A program made the translations under genes and the position numbers. Source: Drosophila persimilis (lineage: Eukaryota; Arthropoda; Insecta; Diptera; Drosophilidae). From it: a stretch of 64,000 bases of DNA. The notes below the pieces were generated by a model. The model was given only the letters and a program-made list of their open reading frames with translations. It did not search any database and had not been told where the DNA came from. Numbering within the stretch: the first letter of the stretch is position 1; every line of letters begins with the position of its first letter. Positions 21,991 to 33,283 of this stretch are shown here, piece after piece. The stretch is taken from assembly GCF_003286085.1 (NCBI RefSeq), contig NW_020825540.1:62001-126000 (forward strand). Direction: 5' to 3'.

Positions 21991-23496
21991 AAAATGCATG
22001 ATGAAAGATCTTATTAGACTAGGGTCAACTAATTATAAAGAGTATATTCAGGAATAATGGTAAGTACGTTACACAAATAGAAATATAATCGAATCGTTTT
22101 CAGTTTAAATGCAAAAACAGGGGACGGATGGATGCATCTTTAAAGTGCACAGCAATTGCTTGTGGGGTAATCCCAATCATAAGTTCGGTTATCGATAGAT
22201 TCGGAATTGCAGAAAGTTACATTGCTTGCGAAAGAGCAGAACAAAAGAAACACGTGAACAATTGGATTGGTCAGCGCTACAGTACGGCTGGGAAGTTTAC
22301 GGTCGAGGCATGGAACCTTTAATGTCGCTTCGAATCGCGTAAAATTCTGAATTCACATATAGCAGACGTTCATAGGTTATCACTCACATTACGATCAAAT
22401 CCAACGATGAAAGCGCTTCCATGTGGTCGATGAGGGTGGCTGAAAACTTGTAAATATCAGTGTGTTAGAGTAGATAGGCGATATGCGCGAGTATTAGTTT
22501 TAGTTCCTTTCCTTCTAGCTGCACATTTCTTTATGATAATCCAAAAAAACCGAATCACACGAATTTAACTTGTAATGTTAATCCTAGGGTCAGTAAAATA
22601 GTGGGGTTGCAAAGTATTAATCCAATATGAAGAAATGCATGGGCATAGCCATCATGATCGAGACACCGAATGACTTCATCAGCAACGCAAACAGTATGAC
22701 GGCACCGGTAATTGTCTTCTCCTTTAGCGTTACTGTTCGTATGCGGGCAGCGTAAGCGACGTGGCAATAACGAAAGTCTCTGAAGAAGGAATCGTAAACT
22801 TCACACATACATATGTAAGTCACTGCACGCGTAGATATAAGCCCATCGACCGTTTTTCACTGGTGTAGGCCGAGCAAGGCTTGTATGTGTGTGGACCCAC
22901 GCCGGTACACCCTGCGGTAAATACAGTGTTGCTCACATGTATGCAGACGCCACGCCGAAAGAAGATTTGGGGTCGAAGAATTGTTCCTTTCACTGCACTG
23001 TCTTGAATATTTTCTTCAGACGTCCGTCTGGGATCGCGAGTACAATTGGAAAGAGATGCACAAGCCACTCTCCTTCCGCTTGAGCCCTTGGTTCTCTCAT
23101 TCCCCTTTTCTCACAACACCTTGAGAGTTGCCGCTGTTAACTTGTGTCATTTTTTTGCTTGCGCGTATCTGCCCAAAAGGTGCAAGGTGCATGTATAAGG
23201 GAAGGGGAAACCGTGGGACGGTTATGCGATATTTTTGGTTGGACAGGCGCCACTACACAAGGTAACCCACTTCTTATCTGCCAACGTAGTTCGACAACAG
23301 ATTCAACAAACGAAGGAAAACAGCGAGTTTAGCCGACTTAAAGGCGTTCCACGGAGTGGACCACCCCGAGGAGAACCCGACGACGCTGGAGAGACCCGAA
23401 TAACCTGCCGACTTCGCAAGGGCCACTTGCGGTAGCGCGATACCGTAACGTCCTCGCCCCGAAAGGTGCGCGACCCACGAAACCGTAAGCTACGTA
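21991..23496. other. Unrecognised 1.5-kb region with possible gene scraps
   Basis: No family was recognised. A possible 44-bp intron (GTAAGT at 22060, CAG ending 22103) precedes a 64-codon frame (22128-22322). On the minus strand, 22617-22823 could encode a hydrophobic segment. The right part (about 23330-23490) is GC-richer and has no stable frame. It is interrupted by Gypsy-C at 23501; the host sequence resumes at 27262. It may be a decayed gene or an unknown element. Confidence 0.3.
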
Positions 23497-23500
23497 TACA

Positions 23501-23763
23501 TGTAGTAGTTTAAGTTGCTTGATGGCAACGAGTAACATTTATTTGATAAGTATGTTGGACTTAAAATTATAACAGCTCCAAGTTTTACATTAAGTGTGTT
23601 TGTGAGTAATTATATGCGTGTACGTCTGATGCGTGGCTGAACTGACAACTGAGTGATCTCTCTCTCTTGCTATCGGCTCTCTCAGAGCCGATTACTGCTC
23701 TATCCCGACAACACGACGAAAACACGACCGCGTCGTGTCTCTCTCTTTCCTTCGTTTCCTACA
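23501..23763 (-). repeat. Gypsy-C 3' LTR
   Basis: A 263-bp repeat with TGTA at one end and TACA at the other. On the coding strand the sequence before it is GTCAGGACAGCCGAA, a diverged form (12 of 15) of the tRNA-Leu-like stretch seen before the Gypsy-A and Gypsy-B LTRs. Confidence 0.88.
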
Positions 23764-25842
23764 TTCGGCTGTCCTGACGGACCATTTGCCTCGGATGGGT
23801 CTAGCCAAGGTTTCATATATTCTGAAACTGTAGAGGTCTTATAGGGACCCTCAGTATCCACAATCTTCTCGACTTCGTACCTTCCGTGATTCTTTACCCT
23901 AACCACCCTATACGGCCCTAGATACTTTCCTTTTAGCTTTAATCCAGTACCATACTGAGTACGCTTGTACGCTTGTAAGCTAGTAGCTAGCTCATTAACC
24001 TCATACTGTCTATCTAGTTTCCTTTTTAAGTCAAAACTCTTCTTGTTTTCCTGCTGTAACCGTGCGATGTTTTCAACTACTTCCTTTCTAATTTTTTCGC
24101 GGCCCTTGTTCAACTCTTCGATAAGTGATTCTTCCAATATTTCTTTTATTTTTGGATCCATTCCTATACGCATGTCTAGCCCAGTCAATATTTTGAAAGG
24201 TGTTACCTTGGTACTTCGCGGCTCAACACTGTTGATCATTTGCTGTACTTTTCCTAGATGCTTATACCAACTACCGGAATTACCCTGACACAATTTCGAC
24301 AGCACCACTATCTTGTGCATCCTTTTGACTTGACCATTCGTACGTGGAACGCCTGTGGCAATCATTAAATGCTGTATTTTCTGCCTCTCACAATATTCAC
24401 GAAACAAATTGGACATAAACGCTGCACCTCTATCCGTCACTATTCTGTTCGGATTACCAAAACTAGTCCCCTGAATTTCCAAACACTTAACGACCTCTTC
24501 AACGCCTGTACTACGAGTAGAATATAACCAAACAAACTTAGAAAATCCATCAACGACAACCAGTATATAATTGTACCTTTTTTTAGTCATTTCCATTGGT
24601 CCAACGTGATCAATGTGATACGTTTGTAACGGCCCATCACCCTTGTCTATTGGTTGCAAATAACCCTCACGTTTTCCTGTCTTTTCATTGACAATGATAC
24701 ACTCGACACAACTATTTATTACGCGCTATACTTTGTCTTTTAACTTCGGAATATAATACGGCTTTTCAATGATATCTTGTGTCTTTTTAACTGAAAAATG
24801 TCCTTGCTTATAACCTATTGATATAATCTCATTTTCCAACTGAGCTGGTACTACGATAAGCTCCTTATCCGGATCCTTAAACAAAATCTGATTCTGAATA
24901 TAATAATCCTCATATTCCTTGTCCTCCACAATACTTTTGACAGCCTTAACCCAATCGTCGTTTAGCTGAGCTTCTTTCAAACGATGAGCTATACTTTCGG
25001 TAACCATAAAACAAGATACACGACTCAACGCGTCAACGTGCCTCATCTTCGTTCCTGAGCGATGTTCTATAACATAATTAAAATCTTGTAGGTACATGGC
25101 CCAACGTGCTACTCTCAAAGGAACGTCTTTCTTTTTGATCGTCATTGTAAATGCATTACAATCTGTGACAATTTTGAACTTTATACCCAAAACGTATACA
25201 CGCCATTTCGCTAAAGCTTCGATAATTGCCAGAACCTCAAGGTCATAAGCAGGATATTTCTCTTCACATGGCTTAGTCCTACGGCTCATATATTGAACTG
25301 GATGGAATTGGCTGTCTTCCAAACTCTTTTGCAGTAATACGGCTTGATATCCCCATTTTAATGGGGATTAAATTCATTAAATTCAAATTTAACATCCTTC
25401 CGCAGTAGATCTGACAATGGTTTTGCAATAACCCTCAATAAACTTTCGGAAATAAGAAGTCAATCCTATGAAACGCTGCACTGCTTTTTTATCAACCGGC
25501 ACTGGTAACTTTTCGACTGCCCTCGTCTTCTCATCACTTGGTCTTATCGTATATTTTTCTATTATATACCCCAGAAAATTAACCTTTTGTCGTAACAGCT
25601 GACACTTTCTCCAATTTATACGTAGCCCATTAATTTCCGCTATCTTCAGTACTTTTCTATACTATATCTTGACTACAAATAATAACGTCATCCATATAGA
25701 CTGCTGCTTCATTATTCTTTACCAAATCTCTCAACACAGCCATTATAAATCTGGTAAACACCGCTGGAAAATTTGAAAATCCGAATGGTACATATAAAAA
25801 TTCGAACTGAGCGTGACGTCGGGCGCTGCGTAGCCACTGCAA
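23764..25842 (-). pseudogene. Gypsy-C pol remnant (RT, RNase H, integrase)
   Basis: Read on the minus strand, 25657-25842 holds part of RT with AVYMDDV, and 24726-25322 holds RNase H and the start of integrase. The integrase core and C-terminal tail follow in 23764-24659 (DHVGP, VTDRGAAF, a basic tail with GPYRVV). Stops or frameshifts lie near 25650, 25350 and 24722, and in the catalytic region GQVKR stands where GQVER is usual, so the catalytic Glu appears to be Lys. The protein could not work as it stands. Confidence 0.83.
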
Positions 25843-26742
25843 ATCGATTTGTTCCTTTTGGCTATAAAAATGATCTGATCTGATCCAGATTCAGCAATCT
25901 GATAGATATGGTCATTATCTATGATTCTGCGTTTTTAGTTTTCTCAAATCTGCAATATTGTGGATGCAACAGATTTTCGTCCTTTGTGGGGGCGGAAGGG
26001 GGTGGGGCGAAATTTTGAGATATACGTTTTATAGTGAGATCTAACAGGAGTGCGGATACTAAATTTGGTTACTCTAGCTTTAATAGTCTCTGAGATTTGT
26101 GAATATCCCCAGATTTACATCCTTTGCGGGGGCGGAAGGGGGTGTGGCGAAATTTTGAAACAAACTCGTCTCGGTCCGATATATTAGGAGTGAGGATACC
26201 AAATTGAGATCTAGGCGCTAGTGTTTTACTCTAAGCAAAGCCGCCTATGCTACGTGTGTGTTAGAGAGAGACAGGGCGAGAAAAAATGAAATTGTTTTCT
26301 TGATGCTGGCTATAATAATAATACGATCCAATTCAGATTCCGCAGTCTAAAAGATATGGTCATTCTCTACGATTCTGCATTTTTGGTTTTCTCGTATCTT
26401 TAAAATTGTGGATGCCACAGATTTTCGCCCTTTGTGGGGGCGGAAGTGGGCGGGGCAAAGTTTTGAAATATTTTTGTAGCAGTGACATATCACAGAAGTC
26501 TGGATCCAAAACATCGTTGCTCTAGCTCTTATAGTCTTTGAGCATTAGGCGCTGAAGGGGACGGACAGACGGACAGACGGACGGACGGACAGACAGACAG
26601 GGCTCAATCGACTCGGCTATTGATGCTGATCAAGAATATATATACTTTATGGGGTCGGAAACGATTCCTTCTGGACGTTACACACATCCACTTTTACCAC
26701 AAATCTAATATACCCCAATACTCATTTTGAGTATCGGGTATA
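25808..26742 (-). mobile_element. DINE-1-like copy D7, 3' end missing
   Basis: The 5' end (GAGTATCGGGTATA) is complete at the right. The left side starts inside the element at GAGCGTGACG, so the terminal hairpin is absent. It joins Gypsy-C RT sequence directly, so either the insertion was followed by a deletion or the copy was truncated on arrival. Confidence 0.88.
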
Positions 26743-26980
26743 AAAACGAAGGTTTTGATTTTTGCTGTGTTTGCTGCCGTCTGCCGTCGTTTTGTCGCTC
26801 CAGCTCTCTTGAATGTCTGCTCACACTAATGCGCCTTCTTCTTCTCTCGCACTTATAGGCCAGACTGCAATTCAATTTCGCATCGCGACCGATCTCTTCT
26901 GTCTCCAGTCTCGTGTTCACCAAAATTTCCAAATACACGTACAAATCTCACTTGCAAATGTTGTTGTCTTGGGCTTATTT

Positions 26981-26995
26981 TCGGACGAGCCCCCA
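26981..26995 (-). promoter_or_regulatory. Gypsy-C primer binding site, tRNA-Pro type
   Basis: On the minus strand this reads TGGGGGCTCGTCCGA and lies 3 nt inside the 5' LTR. Fourteen bases match the complement of the tRNA-Pro 3' end used by several retroviruses and retrotransposons (recalled). Confidence 0.75.
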
Positions 26996-26998
26996 ATT

Positions 26999-27261
26999 TG
27001 TAGTAGTTTAAGTTGCTTGATGGCAACGAGTAACATTTATTTGATAAGTATTTTGGACTTAAAATTATAACAGCTCCAAGTTTTACATTAAGTGTGTTTG
27101 TGAGTAATTATATGCGTGTACGTCTGATGCGTGGCTGAACTGACAACTGAGTGATCTCTCTCTCTTGCTATCGGCTCTCTCAGAGCCGATTACTGCTCTA
27201 TCCCGACAACACGACGAAAACACGACCGCTTCGTGTCTCTCTCTTTCCTTCGTTTCTTACA
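26999..27261 (-). repeat. Gypsy-C 5' LTR
   Basis: A 263-bp partner of the LTR at 23501-23763. It is followed by the TACA target duplication at 27262-27265. Confidence 0.88.
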
Positions 27262-27417
27262 TACATCACCTTATGGGATTAGATGAGCACTACACCCAAT
27301 GTAAACATCTTCTTACTCGCACCGCTCAAGCAGGATAGGGTGAGGGTATTAATACTTCTAGTTAAGACAGGCAGGTTCTAACCGACAGGCATTTTCTCCC
27401 TAGAATCGACTGAAGAC

Positions 27418-28251
27418 ATGAAGCGTCTAAGAGACGGAAGGCAAGCTCGGCCCCTAGGGGCAAATGGTGATACGACGGGACACCCTAGCGGAGACCAGCA
27501 GCCTGAAATCCCGGCACCTGCCGACGAACCAACGGCAAACCGGACTCGCGGCTGGATCGTCGACCCTAATGGCCCATCCACCTCCCGTCAAGCCCAGTTG
27601 AGGCGGGTCGGAGAGGCGACACTTCGACAACAGGACAGGATGCCATGGGGCCAGCGCGCGGCAGCCATCCAAGGGTGGATCGACCAACAAACCCAGGACC
27701 CGGGGACCGACGCCGAAGAGGAAGTAGAGCCCGATGGCCGCTTCGCAACCGCAGGTGTCCGCTCGTCGCCCAATAACGACGTCGCCGCCCAGAATCGCCG
27801 TTGGTTCGGGAATTATGGGGCTGCCATAGACGACGACAACGCGACCACGGACACCGACGAACACGAGACGATACTACGCGACGCTCAAAGCCTGGCGTCC
27901 ACGCTGCAGGACGAAGGGAACAGACACCCACTGGCGCCACAGGCGAACCAACAGTGGGCACCAGCCAACCCATCGGGGTCAGATGACGTCCCGCCTCCCC
28001 TCGTAGACGCCCACGCCGGACTACCCCCACAACGTCCCGATGAGGGAGTAGTTGACTTCGACTCCGAAGAGAGCCTCCCGCAGGAGTATGGCGAGATGGC
28101 CGACCTGCTGCAAGTCCTCCGACTCCACCCTACGGTAGCCGCAGTGCAGGACGACCAACGCGCCAGGTCGGCGGTTGCCCCGGGACCTCATATCCAACAT
28201 AACCGTATTCTAACGCGATCGACTGGGAGTCCGGCGACTGGAGGTCCATGA
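27418..28251 (+). CDS. Unrecognised 277-aa acidic, low-complexity protein
   Basis: An open frame in GC-rich DNA, from the ATG at 27418 to a TGA at 28249-28251. The product is rich in D, E, Q, P, R and G with few hydrophobic stretches and no zinc knuckle, so it is probably largely disordered. A tryptophan-containing segment (MPWGQRAAAIQGWI) lies near residues 75-90. Downstream are purine tracts (28477-28494, 28580-28612), repeats and a hairpin, which suggests an unidentified mobile element whose gag or ORF1 this could be. No family was recognised. A long antisense frame overlaps it, as is common in GC-rich DNA, so coding is likely but not certain. Confidence 0.45.
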   Translation: MKRLRDGRQARPLGANGDTTGHPSGDQQPEIPAPADEPTANRTRGWIVDPNGPSTSRQAQLRRVGEATLRQQDRMPWGQRAAAIQGWIDQQTQDPGTDAEEEVEPDGRFATAGVRSSPNNDVAAQNRRWFGNYGAAIDDDNATTDTDEHETILRDAQSLASTLQDEGNRHPLAPQANQQWAPANPSGSDDVPPPLVDAHAGLPPQRPDEGVVDFDSEESLPQEYGEMADLLQVLRLHPTVAAVQDDQRARSAVAPGPHIQHNRILTRSTGSPATGGP

Positions 28252-28579
28252 CGGCACCTGCTTTCGCGTGCCCGAAGCCGGGCTGTCACCGTCACTCTTC
28301 GGCACCCCCGAAGTATGGAGGGGGTGTGAGGGAGCGTACGCTCCACCCACATTTTTCCGCCCATCAACTCGCCGGCATTTACCCTTTGGAGGGACCCGAA
28401 CCTAGTTTATTAGAACTAAGATTTTTAACTTTTCTTCGTTTTCTAGGTTTAAGCATTGACTTTTCAGTTTTAGGTTAAGGGGGAGGGGGGAAGGCCACGA
28501 AGGCTACATGGTATGAATTTTATATATTATAAGGCCCGAGGGGTCTCTAAGCCCCACGTAGCTTATTATCTTCTTTAAA

Positions 28580-28612
28580 GGGAGGGAGGGGGGGGTGGGG
28601 GGGGGGGGGGGG
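28580..28612 (+). repeat. 33-nt G-rich tract
   Basis: G-runs of 3, 3, 8 and 16 are separated by single A, A and T. This meets the usual pattern for a G-quadruplex. A second purine tract lies about 100 bp upstream (28477-28494). Either could be a polypurine tract of an unknown element, or an assembly-sensitive homopolymer. Confidence 0.8.
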
Positions 28613-29330
28613 AAATCCCGATCACGGCGGACGCCGTCAAACCCAACAACAACGATGCAGCAGCGGCCAAAGAGAGGAGGAAAACACCGGCATACAGCGA
28701 GCCGCCGGCATCGACTCAGCAACGGCAGAGGAGAAGCGCTGAAAAGATAAGATAACAGCATCAACGCATCAACGGCAGAGGAGGACCGCTGAGCACAGAA
28801 ATCAAATCCAGCAACGACGCACAAGCAGCGGATTAGAGAGGCGAAAGTCACCGGCGCAGCTACAGACGCCGAAAGAGAGGGGAAACAACGACTCCAGCCT
28901 TCTGCCGCAGCGAGGATGACGACGCTAGCCGCCCACGCTGACGCTGGATCGGCAGAGCCAGCAGAACGCCGGCTCTGAGCTGGAAAAACGTGGAAGGAGA
29001 GGCAGTTCGATTGGGAGCAGTCGTAGGAGTCGGACGTGTTTGCGGATAAAATTCGAGTGGCTTGCGAAAAGTAAAACAGGTGGCGGACCAGATCCACGCC
29101 AACGCGATCTGTGGCACGATGAAGATCCTGCATCGACGCTGCACTTACGGAGAGAGGACCCTGCATCGATACCACATTTACGGAGAGGGGATAATGCATC
29201 GACGCTGCACTCACGGGGAAGAGCAGGCTTTCGACGAGTACAAGCATGGGAGTTCAGGGGTAAGCGAGTCTCTAGACGATAGGTAGGAAGCCAAGAAAGA
29301 ATAAAGTGAAATGTACCGAACATAACGAAA
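28613..29330. other. GC-rich unassigned region
   Basis: No protein family was recognised on either strand. The only structured part is the 33-bp repeat at 29124-29222. Long frames on the minus strand (for example 28504-29247) have low-complexity, Cys/Ser-rich content and look like chance frames. Confidence 0.35.
29124..29222 (+). repeat. Three tandem 33-bp units
   Basis: Units start at 29124, 29157 and 29190, each with GATCCTGCATCGACGCTGCA-like content. In frame they would encode DPASTLHLRRE-like repeats, but the surrounding frame is short. Confidence 0.85.
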
Positions 29331-29494
29331 ACATAGCCTGGCCACCAACAATCTATACACTAGGGAACCTTGAAGCCCGGGGCTTCATCTTCTCTGCCCT
29401 TCCTCACGCCTCTTGCCCGAGTCTCCCTCTTTGGCTGCACCCACGTGGTGATCCGTAATCGCTCCGGACGCCCGTCGGGGCCCCGCGTGATTCC

Positions 29495-30150
29495 CTCCAG
29501 TAGTTCGTAGCCTGACAGGATCCTGAGGCCGCTGTCTGGTGATTGCCTACACGTTCTCAGTGACACCTGTCGGCGTTCCCTCCGCATGATTCCCTCCAGT
29601 AGTTTGTGACCCCGCAGCGTCCCGAGGCCGCTATCCGACGATCGTCTAAGCGCTCCCGGTGACGCCTGTTGGTGTCTCGCCTGGTCCCAGTAGTTCCCAG
29701 GGTGCTATCCGGCGATTGCCTAAGCCCTCTCTGCGATACCTGCCCTGTATGATAATGACTTTCGTAGTAGTGTTTAGCCCGATAGTGTCCAGTGAGTGCT
29801 ATCCGGCGATTGCCTAGGTACTCTCGGCGATACTTGTCGGTGTTTCCGCATAGCAAAGTCCCCCTTTCCGCGTCGTAGTAATTCTTAGGCCGACAGGGTC
29901 CCGTAAGTACCGTCCGGCGATAGCCTAGGTACTCTCGGCGATACTTGTCGGTATTTCCGCATAGCAAAGCCCCTTCCGCTTCGTAGTAAATCTTAGGCCG
30001 GCGGGGTCCCGTAAGTACTGTCCGGCGATAGCCTAGGTACTCTCGGCGATACCTGTCGGTATTATCGCATAGTAAAGACCTTCGTATTAATTCTGAGTTC
30101 GGTGGGGTCCTGAAGGCGCTATACGGCGATAACCTGAGTGCTCTCGGTGA
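29495..30150. repeat. Degenerate tandem array of about 85-120-bp units
   Basis: About seven units share the core CGGCGATNGCCTAGGTACTC and CGGCGATACYTGTCGGT, followed in the right-hand units by CGCATAGCAAAG. The three right-hand units are the most alike and about 110-120 bp long; those at the left are shorter and more diverged. On the minus strand a 136-codon frame (29557-29967) runs through them, with repeats like NTDKYRREYLG. Whether it is coding, or a 5' leader of an element, is unknown. Confidence 0.75.
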
Positions 30151-30151
30151 A

Positions 30152-30247
30152 ACCGACTGCCACGTCCCACGCTACGATCGCTCCCGTGGGGACGGGGCGG
30201 CAGTCCCGCGGACGGGAGCGATCGTAGCGTGGGACGTGGCAGTCGGT
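30152..30247. repeat. Perfect 36-bp inverted repeat (hairpin)
   Basis: The arms 30152-30187 and 30212-30247 are exact reverse complements. The 24-nt centre can add a 5-bp stem (GGGAC/GTCCC). It ends the tandem array and precedes AT-rich DNA. A perfect stem of this length in decayed surroundings must be young or selected. Confidence 0.93.
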
Positions 30248-30417
30248 CCGAAATACGGAGTCCCGGCAAATTATAAATATTACTTTACTTTCGACCCTGG
30301 AGTAGACTGAGATATGTACCCCAGCCCAGGATGGCTTCCTTACATGCTTATTATTACTATATTATAATCAAACATATTACTATTTACAATATACGATAAG
30401 AATATAATTTGTACAAG

Positions 30418-32412
30418 ATGAGAAGGGACGAGATTCTAGCACTGCTATTTGCGGATTTGAGGCTTAAGTTAAACAAACTAGGTTTGAAGACGGTTGGTAG
30501 ATAGGTAGATTTGCAAAACCGTCTTCTTACTCACTATAATCTTTTAGTGGAGGTAAATGAGAGTGATGGGGCTGAAAATTAACATTCATTCAAGTCAACA
30601 GAACCGCAACAAAATGAAGAAATCGGAAATAGAGTGGCCGGAATAAGTCGCAGAGAAATGGAAGCTCCAGTTTCAGCTAGGTCGTGGTTCACGTTGAAGG
30701 ATGTGGAAGGTAGCGTTTCAGAGTTTTCAGGAATAAATACTTCGGATGTTAATCAGTGGATAATTGAGCTTGAAGAATGTGCACTGACCGTAGGATGGAA
30801 TCAGCTGCAGACATTTATTAAGCAATTGTTAGGTGGCGTAGCAAAATTTTTCATACGCAGTCAGTGGGTTGTTCGGGATTGGAGTAGATTGAAGGAAGCA
30901 TTGACAGAAGAGTTCGGTGTTAAAGTATCATCGGCAGAGATTCATCGGAGATTGAATAAGCGACAACAAAGGAAAATCGAAACGTTGCAGGAATACTTAT
31001 ATGCTCTGATGCAGATCGCGAAACCCATTCATTTAGAAGACGAAAGTTTGATTGAGTACTTTGTGAATGGTATTCCGGATAGTCGAACCAATATGGGATT
31101 GCTGTATCAAGCCAGAAACATGAGGCAGTTGAAGAATCAGATTGAAGTTTATCAGAAGATATGTGGTCCATTGAAGTCGTCAAACATATATGAATCGCGT
31201 AGTTTTGGTAAGCAAATAGATGAAGGAAAACGTTCAGAATTAGTTAGGAAATGTTACAAGTGTGGAGATACGTCACATATGAAGAAAGACTGTCCAAAGA
31301 ACGTTTTCAAATGTTTTAAATGCAACTAACCAGGTCATAAAGCAGCAGCTTGCAGGGTTAAAGGACAGGTAAAGGAGAAAAGAGGGAACTTAGTGCAGGG
31401 GGGATATGGTAATGAAACCATCAGATATGTTTACGTCCTCTGGGCTAGAGCTGAAGAATGTGTTACACACGAAGGCAATGTTCAAAAGGTCTTGTAGACA
31501 GACACAGGAGCGGATTTATGCTTGTTAAGCCGCAGAGTTTTCCTTCAGTTAGAAATTGGTCAACTGACAGGTCGTCAAAGATGTCTGACTGGAATAGGGC
31601 AGTTTCAGATCATCACTATTGGAAGTGTAATGATACCTGGGAAGATCGATGGAATCGATATGAAAGTTGAACTTAATATTGTGTCAGATGAAGACATAGC
31701 TTTTGAAGCTATTTTGGGCAGGACTATTTTAAAAGACATTGACATGAAAGTCACCAAAGTGTAGTACGTGATGTGGCACAGGATGAAGTTAATGAGGAAC
31801 TAGTTTCCTGCTCAGAGCTATTAAAAGGGTTTAGAAGTTTGTGTAGAGTTCTGAGAAAAGTGAAGATAAGATGGATATAGTGGTGTCTCAATTATCGCAT
31901 TTAGAAGCAAGTCAAGTGAAAGTGATGATAAGGAAATATATTCCAAAAAGAAATGCTAGTAGCCAGGTAAGAATGAAGTTAGTGTTAACGGATGAGTTAC
32001 CAGTCTACCAACATCCCAGACGTTTAGCAAGCAGTGAACAAAAGATAGTAGACGAGCAAGTTCAGGAATGGTTAGACGAGAAGATAATCAAGCATAGCAC
32101 GTCAGAATATGTATCTGCTGTAGTTTTGGTCGAAAAGAAGAATGGGAAGAAACGATTATGTTGTGATTATCGAAAGTTAAATAAATGCAAAGAGAGTAAG
32201 AGATAACTTTCCAATGGTGGAAATTGATTGTGTTATCGACCACATTGGATCTGTCGAACGGGTATTTTCACGTGCCTGTCGATGAACAGTCACAGAAGTA
32301 CACTTCATTCGTTACCCAAAATGGTCAGTACGAGTTCCAGTATGTTCCATTCGGTATATCCAACTCGCCGGCAGTCTTTAATCGTTTTATAATATATTTA
32401 CATGGATAACAT
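30418..32412 (+). pseudogene. Gypsy-D gag-protease-RT remnant
   Basis: The frame begins with an ATG at 30418 followed by a SAP-like segment (LNKLGLKTVGR), then an in-frame stop. The capsid region and one CCHC knuckle (CYKCGDTSHMKKDC) are in 30634-31329, where a TAA cuts a second knuckle. A protease remnant lies near 31490-31764 (TDTGADLCLL-like, in mixed frames). RT spans 31871-32206 and 32224-32412 up to the YMDD position, which reads YMDN. The 3' half is replaced by inverted LINE sequence. It resembles the part missing from Gypsy-C, so the two may be one family. It is dead. Confidence 0.8.
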
Positions 32413-32745
32413 TATTGTGGACGTTGACATGCAATGATTGCATCTTTCAAGAGGCGATGCAATTACTGCACCGTCAAGTGGCCCGTATGACACCAGCAGA
32501 AGGCTGTTACGCGAGCATGCAGGAAAGATAGCTGTTAGACTAATATTCGAGGAAGATTAGCACGAAAGTTTCTAAGAGAACTAGACATGCATTCAAAATA
32601 AACATAAAAATAAAAATACCACTACAATTACTTATTACTTGAAAGGTGTGTAAGGATTAGTAATTTAATAAGAGGAAGAGAATTAGTGTTGGATATAATA
32701 TGATAGAGGGAATTATAATCCGAGCATAAGACCCTGGGTCCTGGG
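32413..32745 (-). mobile_element. LINE 3'-end fragment, inverted
   Basis: The reverse complement matches 17340-17735: the end of ORF2 and the 3' untranslated region of the LINE at 14888-17757. A central segment corresponding to about 17555-17640 is deleted. It cuts Gypsy-D. Confidence 0.8.
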
Positions 32746-32778
32746 TCAGCAGAAACTATGTCTTCTTCTTCAGTTTTT

Positions 32779-33054
32779 CTATTGTTGTTCCGTTTTTTTG
32801 TGTTTGACAGACGAAGGTGGAATGGCTCTGCTGTACTGTGGTTCTGGACAATTTGGTGGTCCGCGATCCAGAACTTTTTTGTGTTTTTGCGACCTACAGT
32901 ATAAGTAGAGGGACATCGGTTTGTCAGGGTTTCGGATTGCTCGGATATCCGTCAGTGGTGTAGAACTACCGAATGGTCCCAGTTCATCCGATGACTCATT
33001 GTTGTAATCAAAAGTATAATTCCTTGTAATCTTTCTCTGATCTTTTTTCTTCAT
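32779..33054 (-). CDS. Unrecognised 91-aa frame between two LINE fragments
   Basis: The frame reads MKKKDQRKITRN... and is Lys-, Ser- and Pro-rich with no known motif. Its start overlaps the A-rich tail of the adjacent LINE fragment, so the first residues probably come from the tail. It may be a scrap of the host sequence between two insertions. Coding is doubtful. Confidence 0.2.
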   Translation of the reverse strand: MKKKDQRKITRNYTFDYNNESSDELGPFGSSTPLTDIRAIRNPDKPMSLYLYCRSQKHKKVLDRGPPNCPEPQYSRAIPPSSVKHKKTEQQ

Positions 33055-33283
33055 CTTTCAAGAGGCGATGCAGTTACTGCTCCGTCAAGTGGCCCGTGTG
33101 ACACCAGCAGAAGGCTGTTACGCGCGGATCCCAGGCAAAACGCAGCCCTCCTCCCGCCCAACCGACCGAGGGGCGCTGCCGCATGACGCGCGGTGCGTAG
33201 CCGAACCAAACGCGAACATGCAAGAAAGATAGATATTAGACTAACATTCGAGGAAAATTAGCACTAAACTTACTAAGAAACTA
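33053..33283 (-). mobile_element. Second LINE 3'-end fragment, inverted
   Basis: The reverse complement matches about 17500-17715, with the GC-rich segment present. It ends in an A-rich tail at the left (33040-33053). It abuts the 3' end of the LOA-type LINE at 33284. Confidence 0.78.

Larger units (their letters stand above)
23501..27261 (-). mobile_element. Gypsy-C: Ty3/gypsy element with deletions and nested DINE
   Basis: Two 263-bp LTRs (23501-23763, 26999-27261) differ at about three positions and are flanked by a TACA duplication (23497-23500, 27262-27265). The coding strand is minus. A primer binding site lies just inside the right LTR. Pol survives from the RT to the integrase in pieces. 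D7 (25808-26742) replaces or interrupts the region upstream of RT, so gag is not seen. It is dead but younger than Gypsy-A. Confidence 0.88.

Noticed and set aside
29124-30150. CRISPR-like array
   Set aside because: Repeats are degenerate and of unequal length, have no unique spacers of constant size, and the surroundings are eukaryotic transposons.
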